Shown here piece by piece: positions 1 to 11,139 of a stretch of DNA of 64,000 nucleotides (its first letter is position 1; each line of letters starts with the position of its first letter). Made by a program: the position numbers and the translations under genes. The notes under the pieces were generated by a model. That model saw only the letters and a list, made by a program, of their open reading frames with translations, did no database searches and had not been told where the DNA came from. Origin of the DNA: Mycoplasmopsis bovis PG45 (GTDB lineage: Bacteria; Bacillota_I; Bacilli_A; Mycoplasmatales; Metamycoplasmataceae); NCBI RefSeq assembly GCF_000183385.1, contig NC_014760.1:620001-684000 (forward strand). Reading direction: 5' to 3'.

Positions 1-866
1 CGGTTACCAAAATAAAGAATTCATTTCCCTTTAAGGTATCGAATAAAGTTATTATGTCATTGCTTAAAATTAAAAAATCTACATACTATAAAAAGCTAAA
101 AAAATTGAAAATGATTAAAGAAAAGAATCTTGAATTAGAGAACACTGTAGTTCAAGCTTTTAAAGAAACTGGAGGCATTTTCGGCAGAGAAAGATTGGCT
201 GCTTATATTAGCAAAAATAAACAAATAAAGCTTAATTATAGGACTTTAGGTAGAATAATGAAAAAACTTGGACTAGTTTGTAGAATAAGAAAAGCAAAAA
301 GAACAAAAGAATCTAAGAATGTATCTGTAACGTTTCAAAATATTGCTTCTCGTGACTATGATGGTATATATAATGATATCTATGCTACTGATGTTACATA
401 CATACCTTCGCCAATAGATGTTGATCAAAATTTTGTATATATGTCGGCTGTTATTCATCATAAAACCAAAAAAATTTTAGGTTTTAACCTGTCTTTGTAC
501 AATGATAATTCATTGGTTATTGATAATATTAAAAAAGTTAATTTTCCCAAAAATTTTGTTATACATTCTGACCACGGAAGTCAATATTCATCTAAAGAAT
601 ATCTTCAGTTAATTGAAAGACTTAATGGAAAAGTATCAATGTCAAGAATTGGTAATTCCCTTGACAATAGAGAAATTGAATACTTTTTCTCAGTACTTAA
701 AACTGAAATGTTTGAAAATTTTGAGAAAAGTGTTAAGAAAATGACGCTTAAGCAACTTGAGCGTCATCTAAATAGATTCATTGATTGGTATAATAATGAG
801 CGAATGCTCAAGAAATTTAATTACAAAACTCCACATGAATTGTGAGTGGAGTTTTGTAAAAAATAA
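1..866 (+). CDS. IS3-family transposase, 5' end outside window
   Basis: Coding from position 3. This is the DDE transposase of an IS3-type element, matching the C-terminal part of the 414-residue protein at 42916-44160. The catalytic aspartates lie in YATDVTYI and HSDHGSQY and the glutamate in REIEYFFSVLK, with the usual C-terminal YNNER segment. The true stop is TAA at 864-866, because the TGA at 843-845 is Trp. The first roughly 127 residues are missing only because the window starts inside the gene, so this copy may be intact. Confidence 0.9.
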
Positions 867-898
867 AAATTTAATGTCTATTTTTATTGTCCTAGTTT

Positions 899-1054
899 AT
901 AAATAGTGGCGTTCTTGACAATAGAACAATTAGTGAAACTTTTAGATATTTATCGAAAATAATCAAGAAGAGAAAGTCTAGAAAAAGAGAAGAATGAGAT
1001 GATGTTGAAACATTAAAATATATTAAAGAATTGAAGTCTATTTTAAAAATATAG
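899..1054 (+). pseudogene. C-terminal fragment of IS4/IS1634-type transposase
   Basis: The reading frame encodes NSGVLDNRTISETFRYLSKI and runs to TAG at 1052-1054. It ends inside the terminal inverted repeat. It is the tail of the transposase interrupted by the IS3-type element and matches the same fragment at 42728-42880. It has no start codon or catalytic residues and cannot act alone. Confidence 0.8.
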
Positions 1055-1076
1055 TGTCCAAAATTGGGAATTTTTT

Positions 1077-1429
1077 AATACTTACACAGATTCAAATACT
1101 GTAATGAAATTATCCCTTATTTTAAATCTCTTTTTAATGCGATAAATAAGGATGAAGAATTTAAAATAATAGTTGAAACTGCTATTAAATTGAACAAAAC
1201 TAGCAAACATCTTAATTTAACTAAAAGATTTAGAAGTATTGATGGTAAGATCAACTATATGCACGATAATTATCCTGAACCGATTACGCATGATTTAATT
1301 AAAATTCATATGTATGATTTTTGAAAAGAAGGCCAAAAGAATAATGAAATAGATAGCAGAATAATTCTGCTTAAAGAATTTAACAAGGCTTTGCAGAATA
1401 ATAAAATGAATGAAAGCAATAAGGCATAG
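1077..1429 (+). pseudogene. 3' remnant of an unidentified gene truncated by the IS
   Basis: An open frame without a start codon begins at the IS end and runs to TAG at 1427-1429, with one TGA read as Trp (MYDFWKEG). It gives about 115 mostly polar residues, including FRSIDGKINYMHDNYPEP and RIILLKEFNKALQNN. A hairpin terminator follows at 1472. I do not recognise the family. It looks like the C-terminus of a gene cut by the mobile element; the missing part could lie beyond the upstream IS end outside the window. Confidence 0.6.
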
Positions 1430-1471
1430 TAGCTATTTTTATAGTTTTATTGGCAAAACTTTTTATGGAAT

Positions 1472-1497
1472 GAAGCATCAATAATGCTTCTTTTTTT
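1472..1497 (+). terminator. Intrinsic terminator after the truncated gene
   Basis: The inverted repeat GAAGCAT/ATGCTTC with a 5-nt loop is followed by seven T on the plus strand. Confidence 0.75.
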
Positions 1498-1523
1498 AAT
1501 TCATTTATCGTCTTACAATAATA

Positions 1524-1546
1524 AAAAATCGCCTTGTAGCGATTTT
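1524..1546 (-). terminator. Terminator of the rpsF-ssb-rpsR operon
   Basis: Hairpin AAAATCGC/GCGATTTT, with the T-run on the minus strand, just downstream of the rpsR stop. Confidence 0.75.
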
Positions 1547-1563
1547 AATTGTCTTGTATTTTT

Positions 1564-1890
1564 TTATTGTGCAGGTGTAGCTTCTTTTTTAGCTTTTTCT
1601 GCAGCAGGTTGCGCAGCATTTACTCCTGCTGCTGGTGCTAATACACGAATTTTGTCTTTTGTGTAAGGTATAAGAGCCATAAAACGAGCTCTTTTTATAG
1701 CGTTAGCAACTTTTCTTTGGTGTCTAGCACATGTTCCTGTTGAAGCATGTGGCTTAATTTGACCAATACCTGAAATAAATTTTGTAATAAATTCAACATT
1801 CTTGTAATCAACATATTCAATGTTTGTTTCACACAATTCACACTTACGTCTTAAATTTCTGCCTTTTTTAACTTTTTTAAAATTAGCCAT
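1564..1890 (-). CDS. rpsR: 30S ribosomal protein S18
   Basis: S18 binds the 30S platform next to S6. The S18 core is clear, with the CELCETNIEYVDYKN zinc-ribbon-like segment and the basic STGTCARHQRKVANAIKRAR region. I chose the start MANFKK at 1890 because GGAG lies 8-9 nt upstream; an in-frame ATG at 1920 would overlap ssb and lacks support. The protein is 108 residues, longer than typical S18 (about 75-80), owing to an Ala/Lys-rich C-terminal tail (AAGVNAAQPAAEKAKKEA). It is last in the rpsF-ssb-rpsR operon. Confidence 0.95.
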   Translation of the reverse strand: MANFKKVKKGRNLRRKCELCETNIEYVDYKNVEFITKFISGIGQIKPHASTGTCARHQRKVANAIKRARFMALIPYTKDKIRVLAPAAGVNAAQPAAEKAKKEATPAQ

Positions 1891-1909
1891 TATTAATTCT
1901 CCTATTAAA

Positions 1910-2308
1910 TTAATCTTCAATAATTAATTCTGCTGTTGGAATATCTTCAATAGTATTTTTTTTACTATTATCATATTCAGTTGACTGTTTGTTATAAGAA
2001 ATTGCTTTCTGTAACACATTTATTTCTTGAATATTAACATAAGTAATTTTTAGCAACGAACCTGTTTTATTCCTAAATTTGTAAGAAGTTAAATTTCCTT
2101 CTAAAGAAACTAATGTGCCTTTTGCGACATTTTTGGAAATAAAATCAGCAATAGTTCCGCTTGCAATAACTTCAATAAATTCTGCATCATTACTAGAACT
2201 ATTAGGTTTTCTTACAGCTATTGCGCTTTTAATTAAATTAACTCCATTTTGTGTGGTTATTAATTTAATTTCATTGGCAATTCTACCGACTAATAAAACC
2301 TTATTCAT
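1910..2308 (-). CDS. ssb: Single-stranded DNA-binding protein
   Basis: An OB-fold protein that coats single-stranded DNA in replication and repair. The N-terminus MNKVLLVGRIANEI and the segment AEFIEVIASGTIADFISKNVAKGTLVSLEGNL are typical of SSB. At 132 residues it is short, but it ends in the acidic tail AELIIED, comparable to the partner-binding tail of bacterial SSB. It sits between rpsF and rpsR, a conserved bacterial order. GGAG lies 7-8 nt before the start codon. Confidence 0.93.
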   Translation of the reverse strand: MNKVLLVGRIANEIKLITTQNGVNLIKSAIAVRKPNSSSNDAEFIEVIASGTIADFISKNVAKGTLVSLEGNLTSYKFRNKTGSLLKITYVNIQEINVLQKAISYNKQSTEYDNSKKNTIEDIPTAELIIED

Positions 2309-2349
2309 TACAATTCTCCAACTTTTAAATTAATTAAATTTAAAAATAA

Positions 2350-2787
2350 TTAGTTACTTTTCTTAACTTCTTTTTTAAAGTTAGGCTTTGTTTTGTGTGA
2401 AATTGTTTTTTCTAAATTTTCAATAAGTTGTTTAACACCAGTTCCTTTGTTAACAACTTTTGCATCTTTAGCAATTCTGTGTTTGAATGCTTTTTTAGAC
2501 TTTTGAAAACCTTTTTCAGTGTCTAAATTTATAACCATTTGTCTTCAGATAAATTTGGCAATATTTGCTCTACGTGTAAATTCAGCAATTAATTCACTTT
2601 TAGCTTCAAGTGTATAAACTATGTATTGAGCTTTTGTTGATTTATTGATTGGGTATGCCAAAGTAGTGTTTTCTAACTTCACAGCTTTGTTAATGTTTTT
2701 TTTGTCAAAAACTGATTCAACAATTTCGTTTGCCATTGCAATGTCAATTGCTGGATCAACAATTAGCATGATTTCATACTTATTCAT
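2350..2787 (-). CDS. rpsF: 30S ribosomal protein S6
   Basis: S6 pairs with S18 on the 30S platform. MNKYEIMLIVDP is the standard S6 N-terminus, and the C-terminal region is lysine-rich. The 145-residue frame includes one TGA as Trp at 2542-2544 (AKFIWRQMV), so the apparent break there is an artefact of the standard code. It is first gene of the operon; GGAG is 8-9 nt before the ATG at 2787. Confidence 0.95.
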
Positions 2788-3154
2788 TTAAAAATCTCCT
2801 TATGGACATCTGGATCATAATTTATGATCAAGGAGTATTTGAAAAATAACTTATTTTAAGTTACTTAATACAGATAAAATACTCATTGAAAATTATATAG
2901 TAAAAATATTTTTCAATAAGTATATAAATACAACTAATTGATTTTACTAAAACAACTGTTTTATAGTAATAAAAGCATAACTTATTATATTTAAAACACC
3001 TTTTCCTTCAGATTTGTTAGGGAAAAAATATGAAAAATATTTTTCCATATTCAATTTATTAATATATTAATAAATAAGAAATATGATAATCAAAAAATAC
3101 GATAATCAAATTTTAATTTAATATGTAATTTTAAAGTATATACTATCCATAATT
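2788..3154. promoter_or_regulatory. Divergent rpsF/topA intergenic region with a hairpin
   Basis: This 367-bp region separates divergent rpsF (-) and topA (+). It contains the palindrome GATCATAA/TTATGATC at 2813-2829, inside the probable rpsF 5' leader. S6:S18-responsive leaders are known upstream of rpsF in many bacteria, but I cannot confirm the diagnostic bulge here. The remainder is AT-rich with no open frame I would call. Confidence 0.35.
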
Positions 3155-5008
3155 ATGAGTTATAAATTGGTAATTGTTGAATCTCCGAATAAAGTGGAAA
3201 CTATCAAAAAGTATTTAGGTGATGATTTTAATGTTATGGCTTCTGTTGGTCATATAGCAAGATTAAGTAAAAAAGGCTCAATGGGCTTAGGTATAGATAT
3301 GGAAAAATGAGAACCTGAGTTTGAAATTGATCCCACTAAAAAAGATGTTGTTAAACATTTAAAAGCAGCTGTTAAAGATGCTGATTTTGTTTATATTGCA
3401 ACTGACCCTGATCGTGAAGGTGAAGCAATTGGCGATCACTTAGTTAAGTATTTAAAATGCAAAGAAGGAAAATATGCAAGAATTAAATATAATGAGATAA
3501 CTAAGGACGCCATCCTATATTCAGTTGAAAATCCTACAAAACTAGATCAAAATTTAATTGATGCACAAAAAACTAGAAGAATGTTAGATAGAATTATCGG
3601 ATTTAGACTAAGTCAACTAATGCAGAAAAAACTATCAAACTCTCCTGCTACACCTTCAGCTGGTAGAGTCCAATCAATTGCACTTAAATTAGTTGTTGAT
3701 AGAGAAAAAGAAATTGAGAGCTTTGTCCCTAGAGACTATTATTCAGTGGAGGCATTAATTTCAGATTCATTAATTGCTTCAATTTATATGTCAAAGCACA
3801 ATGCATCTGAAAAAACATGAGTATTTCCTGAAGAAATAGAATCAGTTAAAAAGAGCATTGATATTGAGCCAACTAACATCCTTGTTGTTAAAGATATTAA
3901 AGAATCTAAAAAAACATTACCGGCTCTTACTCCTTTTAAACAAGCTGTTTTATACAAAAGAAGTCCATTTAGTTCATCAATAACACAAGCATCGCTTCAA
4001 AGACTTTACGAAGGTTTTGGTGATGGTGGTTTGATTAGCTATCCGCGTACAGATAGTACTAGACTAAGCCATACATTTGTTAATGCAACTAAGAATTATA
4101 TTTCTATTAAGTATGGTGATGAATATGTTTTAGATAAAGTAAAAGGTTTTAAAGGCGATCAAGATGCTCATGAAGCTATTAGGCCCACTGATATAACTCT
4201 TTTACCTGATGAAGCTAAAAATAAATATGATCTAAATAATTATGACTACCAAATTTATAAATTAATTTACGAGCACACACTTATGTGTTTAATAACTCCG
4301 CCATTAAGAGCTAATAAAACATATAAGTTTTTAAAAGATAAATTGGACTTTAGACTAAATGTAAGTTGAGTGCTTTTTGATGGTTATTATGTAGTTAAAG
4401 GTGAAATGAATGAAAACTGCGATCCTGACTATAAAATAGGCCAAACGGTCAATGTTAAAGAGTTTAAAATTGAAAACAAAGAAACTAAACCGCCTGCTAG
4501 ATATTCAGAAGGATCATTAATTGAAAAATTAGATGATATTAAAGTTGGGCGCCCTTCAACATTTGCTACAACTGTTAAAATAATTTTGAACAGAGAATAT
4601 GTTAAGTCTGAAAATTCTGCCTTAGTTCCTACTGATTTTGGCAAATTAATTCTGGACAAATTAATTCAAGGTTTTCCAGATATTATTAATGAAGGTTATA
4701 CTGCTGAAGTTGAAAATCAATTAGATCTTATCGCAACTAATAAAATCGCAGTACAACCAGTAATGGAAGACTTTTATAATAAATTTAAAAATAACTATGA
4801 GAATGCTGCACAAAACTTAGATCATACATCAATGAGTTTGCAAAAAGTTGATGAAACATGTCCAAATGACAACGGAAACCTAGTTATAAGAAGAAATAAA
4901 AGAGGGGATAAATTTATTGCCTGCGATAATTTCCCTAGATGTAACTTTACGAAAAGTTATGATGATGGATCTAACAAAAAGAGATTTTATAGAAAAAAAG
5001 TTAAATAA
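3155..5008 (+). CDS. topA: DNA topoisomerase I (type IA)
   Basis: Relaxes negative supercoils by transient single-strand cleavage. The Toprim domain is at the N-terminus (KLVIVESPNKVETIKKYL, then ATDPDREGEAIG). The core contains SAGRVQSIALKL and the active-site motif SYPRTDSTRLS, with the catalytic Tyr near residue 296. A single C-terminal zinc-ribbon-like unit has four cysteines (TCPNDNG...FIACDNFPRCNF). The 617-residue frame crosses TGA codons as Trp, for example in MEKWEPEFE. A hairpin terminator follows at 5075. It is shorter than the roughly 700-865 residues of many bacterial TopA, because fewer zinc ribbons are present. Confidence 0.96.
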
Positions 5009-5074
5009 ATTTATATCTATATATTTTACTTATTTTACTGTTTTATAAGCACAAATGTATATTTTGAATATGAT

Positions 5075-5105
5075 AAAACTCACAGCTTAAACCTGTGAGT
5101 TTTTG
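5075..5105 (+). terminator. topA terminator
   Basis: AAAACTCACAG and CTGTGAGTTTT form a near-perfect hairpin with a short loop and T-run. Its symmetry would let it also serve the convergent alcohol dehydrogenase gene. Confidence 0.8.
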
Positions 5106-5152
5106 AAATCCTCTTGATTATTGTTAATTAATAATGTGAGAAGAACTAAACA

Positions 5153-6205
5153 TTATTTTGTTGCGTCAATGAAAATTTTCATCGCCTTATTATCAGATGC
5201 ATTTAGGAAAGTGTCATATGCTTTCATCATATCAGATAAGTTAAATCTGTGAGTAATTAAGCCTTGAACAGGTAGTTTTCCGGTTGATACAGCGTTAATT
5301 AACATTGGAAGTGTGTTTGTGTTTACTAATCCTGTTGTAACTGTTAAGTTTTTAATTCATAACTCTTGAACGTTGAAGTCAACTTTTTTACCATGAACAC
5401 CAACCACTGAGATGTTTCCACCGGCTTTAACTATTTTTTGACATGTGTCTCATGATTGTGGTACACCAACTGCTTCAATAGCAACATCAACACCGTCAGT
5501 ACCAACAATTTCTTGTAATTTAGTTAATAATGTTTCATCAGGCACTAATGTGTGTGTTGCACCTAGTTTTTTCGCCATTTCTAAACGGTTTTTGTCAAAG
5601 TCAATCACAATTAAGTGCGCTGGAGAATATAGTTGTGCTGTTAGCAATGCACCCATACCAACTGGACCAGCGCCAACAATAGCTACTGACTTACCAGGAG
5701 CAACATTACCATATTGCACGCCAATTTCATGCCCAGTAGGGAGAGCATCAGATAGCATAACAGCAACTTCATCAGAAATTGATTCAGGGTATTTGTATAA
5801 ACTATTATCTGCAAAAGGAACTCTTACATACTCAGCTTGTGTTCCATTAATCATATATCCGAATTTTCAACCACCTTCAGCTTCTCTACAGTGTGAGTAT
5901 AGTTGTTGTCTACAATTATCACATTTGCCACAAGGTGTAACACAACCTATTAAAACTTTGTCTCCAACTTTAACATTTGAAACACTTGATCCGACTTCTT
6001 CAACAATTCCAATGCCTTCATGGCCTAAAATTCTTCCGTCAGCAACTTCTGGGTTTTTACCTTTATAAATACCTAGGTCTGTACCGCAAATTGTTGTTTT
6101 TGTCACTTTAACAATTGCATCTGTTGGCTTTAAAATAACTGGCTTGTCAACAGTTTCTAAGGCAATCTTATGATCGCCATGATAAACTAAAGCTTTCATT
6201 TTCAT
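5153..6205 (-). CDS. adh: Zinc-dependent alcohol dehydrogenase (MDR superfamily)
   Basis: NAD(P)-dependent oxidoreductase of the medium-chain zinc family, 350 residues. The catalytic zinc ligands are visible in TICGTDLGIYKG and the GHEGIG motif. The structural zinc site has four spaced cysteines (GCVTPCGKCDNCRQQLYSHC). The Rossmann motif is VAIVGAGPVGMGALL. The start is the first of two nearby ATG codons (MKMKALVYHG), 9 nt after AGAGG. It stands alone and converges on topA. The exact substrate (ethanol, butanediol or other alcohol) cannot be read from sequence. Confidence 0.9.
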
Positions 6206-6435
6206 AAATAATAACCTCTTAAATAATTGTTTGTAATTATGATACACATTTTTGAGTCATATTTTACAATGAATAGGTACTTATAGTCATTTTAGTGGAA
6301 AATTGCATAAAAATTTCCTTATTAGAAAGCAACACAAAATTTGTTGATATTTTTGCTAAATATTTAATATTTAAAACACTACTAATCTTTTATATAAGTC
6401 ATAAAATTTAATATTAGTATAAAATTACTATTATT

Positions 6436-8955
6436 ATGAGTATGAATTTATTTAAGTCTACTGAAATGAGAATTGCTGAAAGAGTACTTAAAAAAATTAA
6501 TCAATTTGAGCCACTTATTTCTAAATTAACTAATGAAGAATTAAAAAACAAAACAATTCAATATAGAGCCAGACTTGCCGAAGGCGAGTCATTAGATAAA
6601 ATTAGACCTGAAGCTTTTGCAGTGTGTAGGGAAGCTACTAAAAGAATTTTAGGAAAAAGACCTTACGATGTACAAATGCTAGGAGGTGTTTTACTAGATC
6701 TAGGTTCTATTGCTGAAATGAAAACTGGTGAAGGTAAAACCATTACTTCTATTGCACCAGTATATTTGAATGCACTTAGTGGCAAGGGTGCTATTGTTTC
6801 AACAGTTAATGAATACTTAGCACAACGTGATGCCGAAGAAATGGGGCAAGTTTTTACATTTTTAGGCCTTAGTGTTGGCATTAATAGAGCACAAATGGAT
6901 CCTAGCTTAAAAAGAGAGGCATATGCTTGTGATATTACATACTCTATTCACTCTGAACTAGGTTTTGACTACCTAAGAGATAATATGGCTTCTAGCATTG
7001 AAGAAAAAGTGCAAAGAGGCTTGCATTTTTGCTTAACTGACGAAGCTGATTCTATATTAATTGATGAAGCTAAGACACCTTTAATTATTTCAGGCGGACA
7101 ATCTGAAGATTCAAATGTTTATTTAGCATCTGATCAATTTGTGAGAACATTAGACGAAAATGACTATGAAATAGATGAAGAAACTAAAGCCATATCCCTA
7201 ACTTTTAATGGTGTGCAAAAAGCTAATAGATTCTTTAACTTTGATAATTTATATGACATTAAAAACTCAGAAATAGTACACCGGATTCAAAATGCACTCA
7301 GGGCTCACAAAGTTATGAAAAATAATGTTGAGTACATTGTGAGAGATGGAAAGATTGAATTAGTCGATGCTTTTACTGGCCGGATAATGGAAGGAAGATC
7401 ATATAGTGAAGGCTTACAACAAGCTATTCAAGCTAAAGAAATGGTTGAGATTGAGCCCGAAACTAAAACAATGGCTACAATTACCTACCAAAACTTTTTC
7501 CGTATGTTTGATAAGCTTTGCGGTATGACTGGTACAGCCAAAACAGAAGAGCAAGAATTCATTGATATTTACAATATGAGAGTCAATGTTGTTCCCACCA
7601 ATAAGCCTGTAATTAGGCAAGATTTAAAAGATTCAATTTATGCATCATACCAAGCTAAGTGAATGGCTGTTGTTGAAAAAGTTAAAGAACTTTATGAAAA
7701 AGGACAGCCGGTTTTAGTCGGTACTGCCCAAATTGAAGATTCAGAATTATTACATGAATTACTCATAAATGCTGAAATTCCGCACACAGTACTTAACGCT
7801 AAGCAAAATGCTTCTGAAGCCGAAATTATTTCGCACGCTGGACAAGTAAAGGCTGTTACTATAGCAACAAATATGGCTGGTCGTGGTACCGACATTAAAC
7901 CTAGTCCTGAAGCACTAGCTTTAGGTGGACTTTATGTGTTAGGAACTGATAAAGCTGAAAGTAGAAGAATTGACAACCAGTTACGTGGTCGTTCTGGTCG
8001 TCAAGGTGATCCAGGGGTGTCTAAATTCTTTCTTTCTATTGATGATCAACTTATGCGTAGATTTTCTAATTATGAAGAATTTAAAGAACAATTTAAAAAC
8101 GATGGCGACAAGGAAGTAACTACAAAATCGCTTCTATATGGTTTTTCTGAAGCTCAAAAGAAAATTGAAGGATTTAACTATGACACTCGTAAGAATGTCT
8201 TGCACTATGATGATGTTATTCGTCAACAAAGAGACCTGTTTTATGCACAAAGAGATCTAATCTTAATAAATGATGATATTGAATTTGTTATTAACAGAAT
8301 GATTAAAAGTAATGCTAATTCAATAGTCAATATGCCTAAATTTAAAGACAAGGGCAACATATTTAAATATCACGATTTTATTGAATACATCAATGAAACA
8401 ATACTAGGCAAAACTATTAAAACCAAATTAATGTATGACGATATTAAAGACTTGCATGATAATGATTTATTGCAATACGTTAGTGATTTTCTTTTAGCTA
8501 GCTATCATAAATGAAGAGATAAGGCTTTGGATAATACTGACTTATCTTATGTAAGATGATATGAAAAAAACATTATATTAAGAATAATTGATAAGTATTG
8601 ACAAAATCACATTGACACAATGGATAAATTAAGATCGCACACAAACTTGGTGCAGTATGCACAAAAAAATCCTTATCAAGTTTATACTCAAGAAGGAAGT
8701 AAAAAGTTTGATGAAATGCTCAGCAACATTGCTTATGATGCAATGACAGAAATCTTCAAAGACCGACTTGGAGCTGAAAGCTTAATAACTAGTGAAATGG
8801 AAAATGATCCTATTTTTAGACAGCTAGTTGACAACATAATTCTTGACGATATGCCTGATGATGAACGTGAAGAATTAATTGTAAATATGTACAAAAATGT
8901 TAAATCGCAAATAGAACAAAACATAAATGATGCTAATAGCTTAGAAAATGAATAA
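6436..8955 (+). CDS. secA: Preprotein translocase ATPase SecA
   Basis: The motor that drives unfolded preproteins through SecYEG, 839 residues. Walker A is MKTGEGKTITS and the DEAD box is CLTDEADSILIDEAKTPL. GMTGTAKTEEQEF and MAGRGTDIKP, followed by QLRGRSGRQGDPG, are the hallmark nucleotide-binding motifs. Three in-frame TGA codons are Trp (for example at 7660). The C-terminal cysteine-rich zinc tail of many SecA proteins is absent, as in many Mollicutes. It is needed for export of the many lipoproteins encoded nearby. Confidence 0.97.
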
Positions 8956-9035
8956 TTTCAAGTCAAATTTATGTTTATCCTTATATTTTAGGCTTAAAAT
9001 GAAATATAATTTAATAGCATATATAAAGGAGACAT

Positions 9036-9281
9036 ATGAGCGCTTTAGACAAAAAGCATGATAAAAAAGTAACTGTTTGACACGTTACACCTAAGGGTGA
9101 TGTTTGACAAGTCAAAGGTTCAGGCGCCCTTCGTGCCACTAAAATTTTTAACACTCAAAAAGAAGCTATTGACTATGCTAATGAATTATCAAAAAGAAAT
9201 AGTGGCTCAGTTTTAATTCATAGAACAACTGGTGAAGTTAGAGCTAGCATAAACAATAAAAATAAAGCAAAAGCAAAATAA
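9036..9281 (+). CDS. Small DUF2188-type protein
   Basis: An 81-residue protein with a good ribosome-binding site (AAAGGAG). It has the DUF2188 pattern: VTVWHVTPKGDVWQVKGSGA, then FNTQKEAIDYANELSKRN and SVLIHRTTGEVR. Two Trp are encoded by TGA. DUF2188 proteins are small and of unknown function. It is the only gene between secA and a terminator pair, so it is probably transcribed with or just after secA. The N-terminus of the protein at 13844 resembles this domain. Confidence 0.85.
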
Positions 9282-9315
9282 CTTTCTCCCAATAATGCTA
9301 TAAAATAGACATAAA

Positions 9316-9347
9316 GAAAAATTAGTGCTGCTAATGCACTGATTTTT
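9316..9347 (+). terminator. Terminator after the DUF2188 gene
   Basis: AAATTAGTGC and GCACTGATTT pair with G-T wobbles around a 7-nt loop, followed by T-rich sequence on the plus strand. Confidence 0.65.
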
Positions 9348-9361
9348 ATTTCTAAGAAATT

Positions 9362-9390
9362 AAAAAGAGACAAATTTCTCTGTCTCTTTA
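9362..9390 (-). terminator. Hairpin at the end of the P37 operon
   Basis: AAAGAGACA/TGTCTCTTT stem with an 8-nt loop. The stop codon of the permease gene (9388-9390) lies inside the stem, so the operon ends directly in the hairpin. Confidence 0.6.
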
Positions 9391-11139
9391 TCTTTTGACT
9401 CTTCTAACAATTAATCTGCCTATTATATTGATTAAAAGTATTGAGAAGCAACTTAATCATACATAAGAAAGTGCAATTCCAGGTTGGTAGCTTCTTGTGT
9501 CTAGATATTTATTTATATTTCTTCCAATGTGTAATTCTTGGTTGGCTAAAACATAATAAGTGATTGAATTTCTAAATATTAATTCAAAGTAGAAAATGGT
9601 CATTGATATAAAATCTACTTTTATTGCTGGAAGGACATATTTAAGAAAAATTTGATTGTTGGTATAACCTTGCATTCGCATATTATTTATTATTTCGATG
9701 TCTAGATTATCAACAACTTCCGTGAGCTGTTTAGACTGTGAACACATTTGATGGATACTAACAACTAGCATTAATAATGTTATAGGACTAGGAAAAATAT
9801 TAAAGAATGTATAAAACAATACTGTAGTTGGAATTAATCTTACTAAAACATTTAATGAACGTGCTGTTGCAGCAACATATAACCTGTTTAGATTTAAAGA
9901 CTGAAGTCTAATTGAAATAATAGTCAGAACAATACAAATGAATAGGGAAGCGAAAGAAAATTGTAATGAATTTCAAATAAGTAATATTGGATTATGATGA
10001 ACGTCAGTACTTTTAAAACTAAAGTGAGAAAAATCAGGATTAAATACGTGTTTAAAAAACTCTTTAGTGGCATCCAAATTATGAATTTTGATGCTAGTTG
10101 TGGCAAATGTAACAATTGAAACAGTCGCAAAAAGTACGAATATTAGAATAATTATTATTCTTCTAACATTTGCTTTTTTTGAAAGTCTGTTGTAATAAGA
10201 AGCCTTGGTTTCATCTTTTTTAGGCAAAATGACTTTTGTTTTTGCTTCGAATAAATACCGCTTAAAAATATAATTAAGCACTTCTAAAAGCAAAACAAAC
10301 ACCATTAGCACTAAAAGCGGAATACCTAGCTCATTGAAATATGTAATTTGCTTTGATGCATAATAAATTAACTTACCAATACCTGGTAATGTAAGGGCAC
10401 CTAAAATAGATGCTCATCTCATATTGGATTCAAATGAAAAGATAAACAATGCAATTATTCTGTTTTTAACTCTTGGATAAATTTCCTTGAAAAAAGCCTT
10501 TGTTTTTGAATTACCTTGCATTAGAGAAATTTTATAAGCTTCTAGGTCAACAGAAACTAATAATTCTTCATAATACTTATGCAACCATAGTCATGTGAAT
10601 CATATATAAACTAACAATAAGCTTAGTTCATTCTGAATGCTAAGAATGAAAAGCTGAATAAAAACTAATTCAGGTATAGAACGCAAAATTAGCATTATGG
10701 CAAACACTAAAAAAGCACTATATTTATTAGTTGGTGTAGCAAAAGAGAAGTACGCAGTAACCAAAGAGAGAACGAATCCAATAAAAGTTCCTGTGAGTGC
10801 TAACTTGATAGTCACTCACAACACTTTCATTGTCTCTATAAATAGGTTTTCATAATTACCGTCAAATCTGCCTGTTCTTTCAGTATATTTATTTCCAAAA
10901 GAAAACAAGAGTTTTAATTTTTTGGCTACATCATTAAAATTAGAAATTTTTATATTTCCTGATAAAGCATATATTGAATATAGACAAACTGCTATGAAGG
11001 CTATAAACAAGAGATGAAAGTAAACTGGATGTGTCTTTCAACTTGTTGCTGTATTTGATTTTTTATTTATATAACGAAATCTAAAAAATGTCGATTCTTT
11101 GACTAAGTCTTTGTTTCAATTATTTGATTTAACTCACAT
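9388..11139 (-). CDS. p69: P37-system ABC permease, two fused membrane halves (P69-like)
   Basis: Integral membrane component of the P37/P29/P69-type uptake system. The 583-residue protein has many hydrophobic segments and two permease halves, seen as the repeated themes SIPELVFIQLFILSI / PTTVLFYTFFNIFPSP and FKEIYPRVKNRIIALFIF / LKYVLPAIKVDFISMTIF. The latter resemble the EAA loops of binding-protein-dependent permeases. The start is the ATG at 11139, inside the upstream ATPase gene (37-nt overlap), which restores a long hydrophilic N-terminus. Several Trp are TGA-encoded. Context and the upstream TPP riboswitch suggest thiamine or thiamine-phosphate uptake. Confidence 0.82.

Larger units (their letters stand above)
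1..1076 (+). mobile_element. Partial copy of nested IS element (IS3-type inside IS4-type), cut by window start
   Basis: Positions 1-1076 are the reverse complement of 43781-42706; position x pairs with 43782 minus x wherever I compared them. Positions 1-898 are the IS3-type element. Positions 899-1076 are the 3' end of an IS4-type element with the same terminal repeat (ATAGTGTCCAAAATTGGGAA and a T-run) seen at both ends of the copy at 42706-45717. The junction between the two elements is the same in both copies. The rest of this copy lies outside the window. Confidence 0.9.

Noticed and set aside
5445-6068. 207-codon plus-strand frame antisense to the alcohol dehydrogenase gene
   Set aside because: It is a shadow of a well-supported gene, has no ribosome-binding site and shows no recognisable domain.
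3155-8955. Apparent fragmentation of topA, secA and many other genes at TGA codons
   Set aside because: TGA falls at conserved Trp positions and the flanking frames join without shifts, so these are intact genes under the UGA-Trp code, not pseudogenes.
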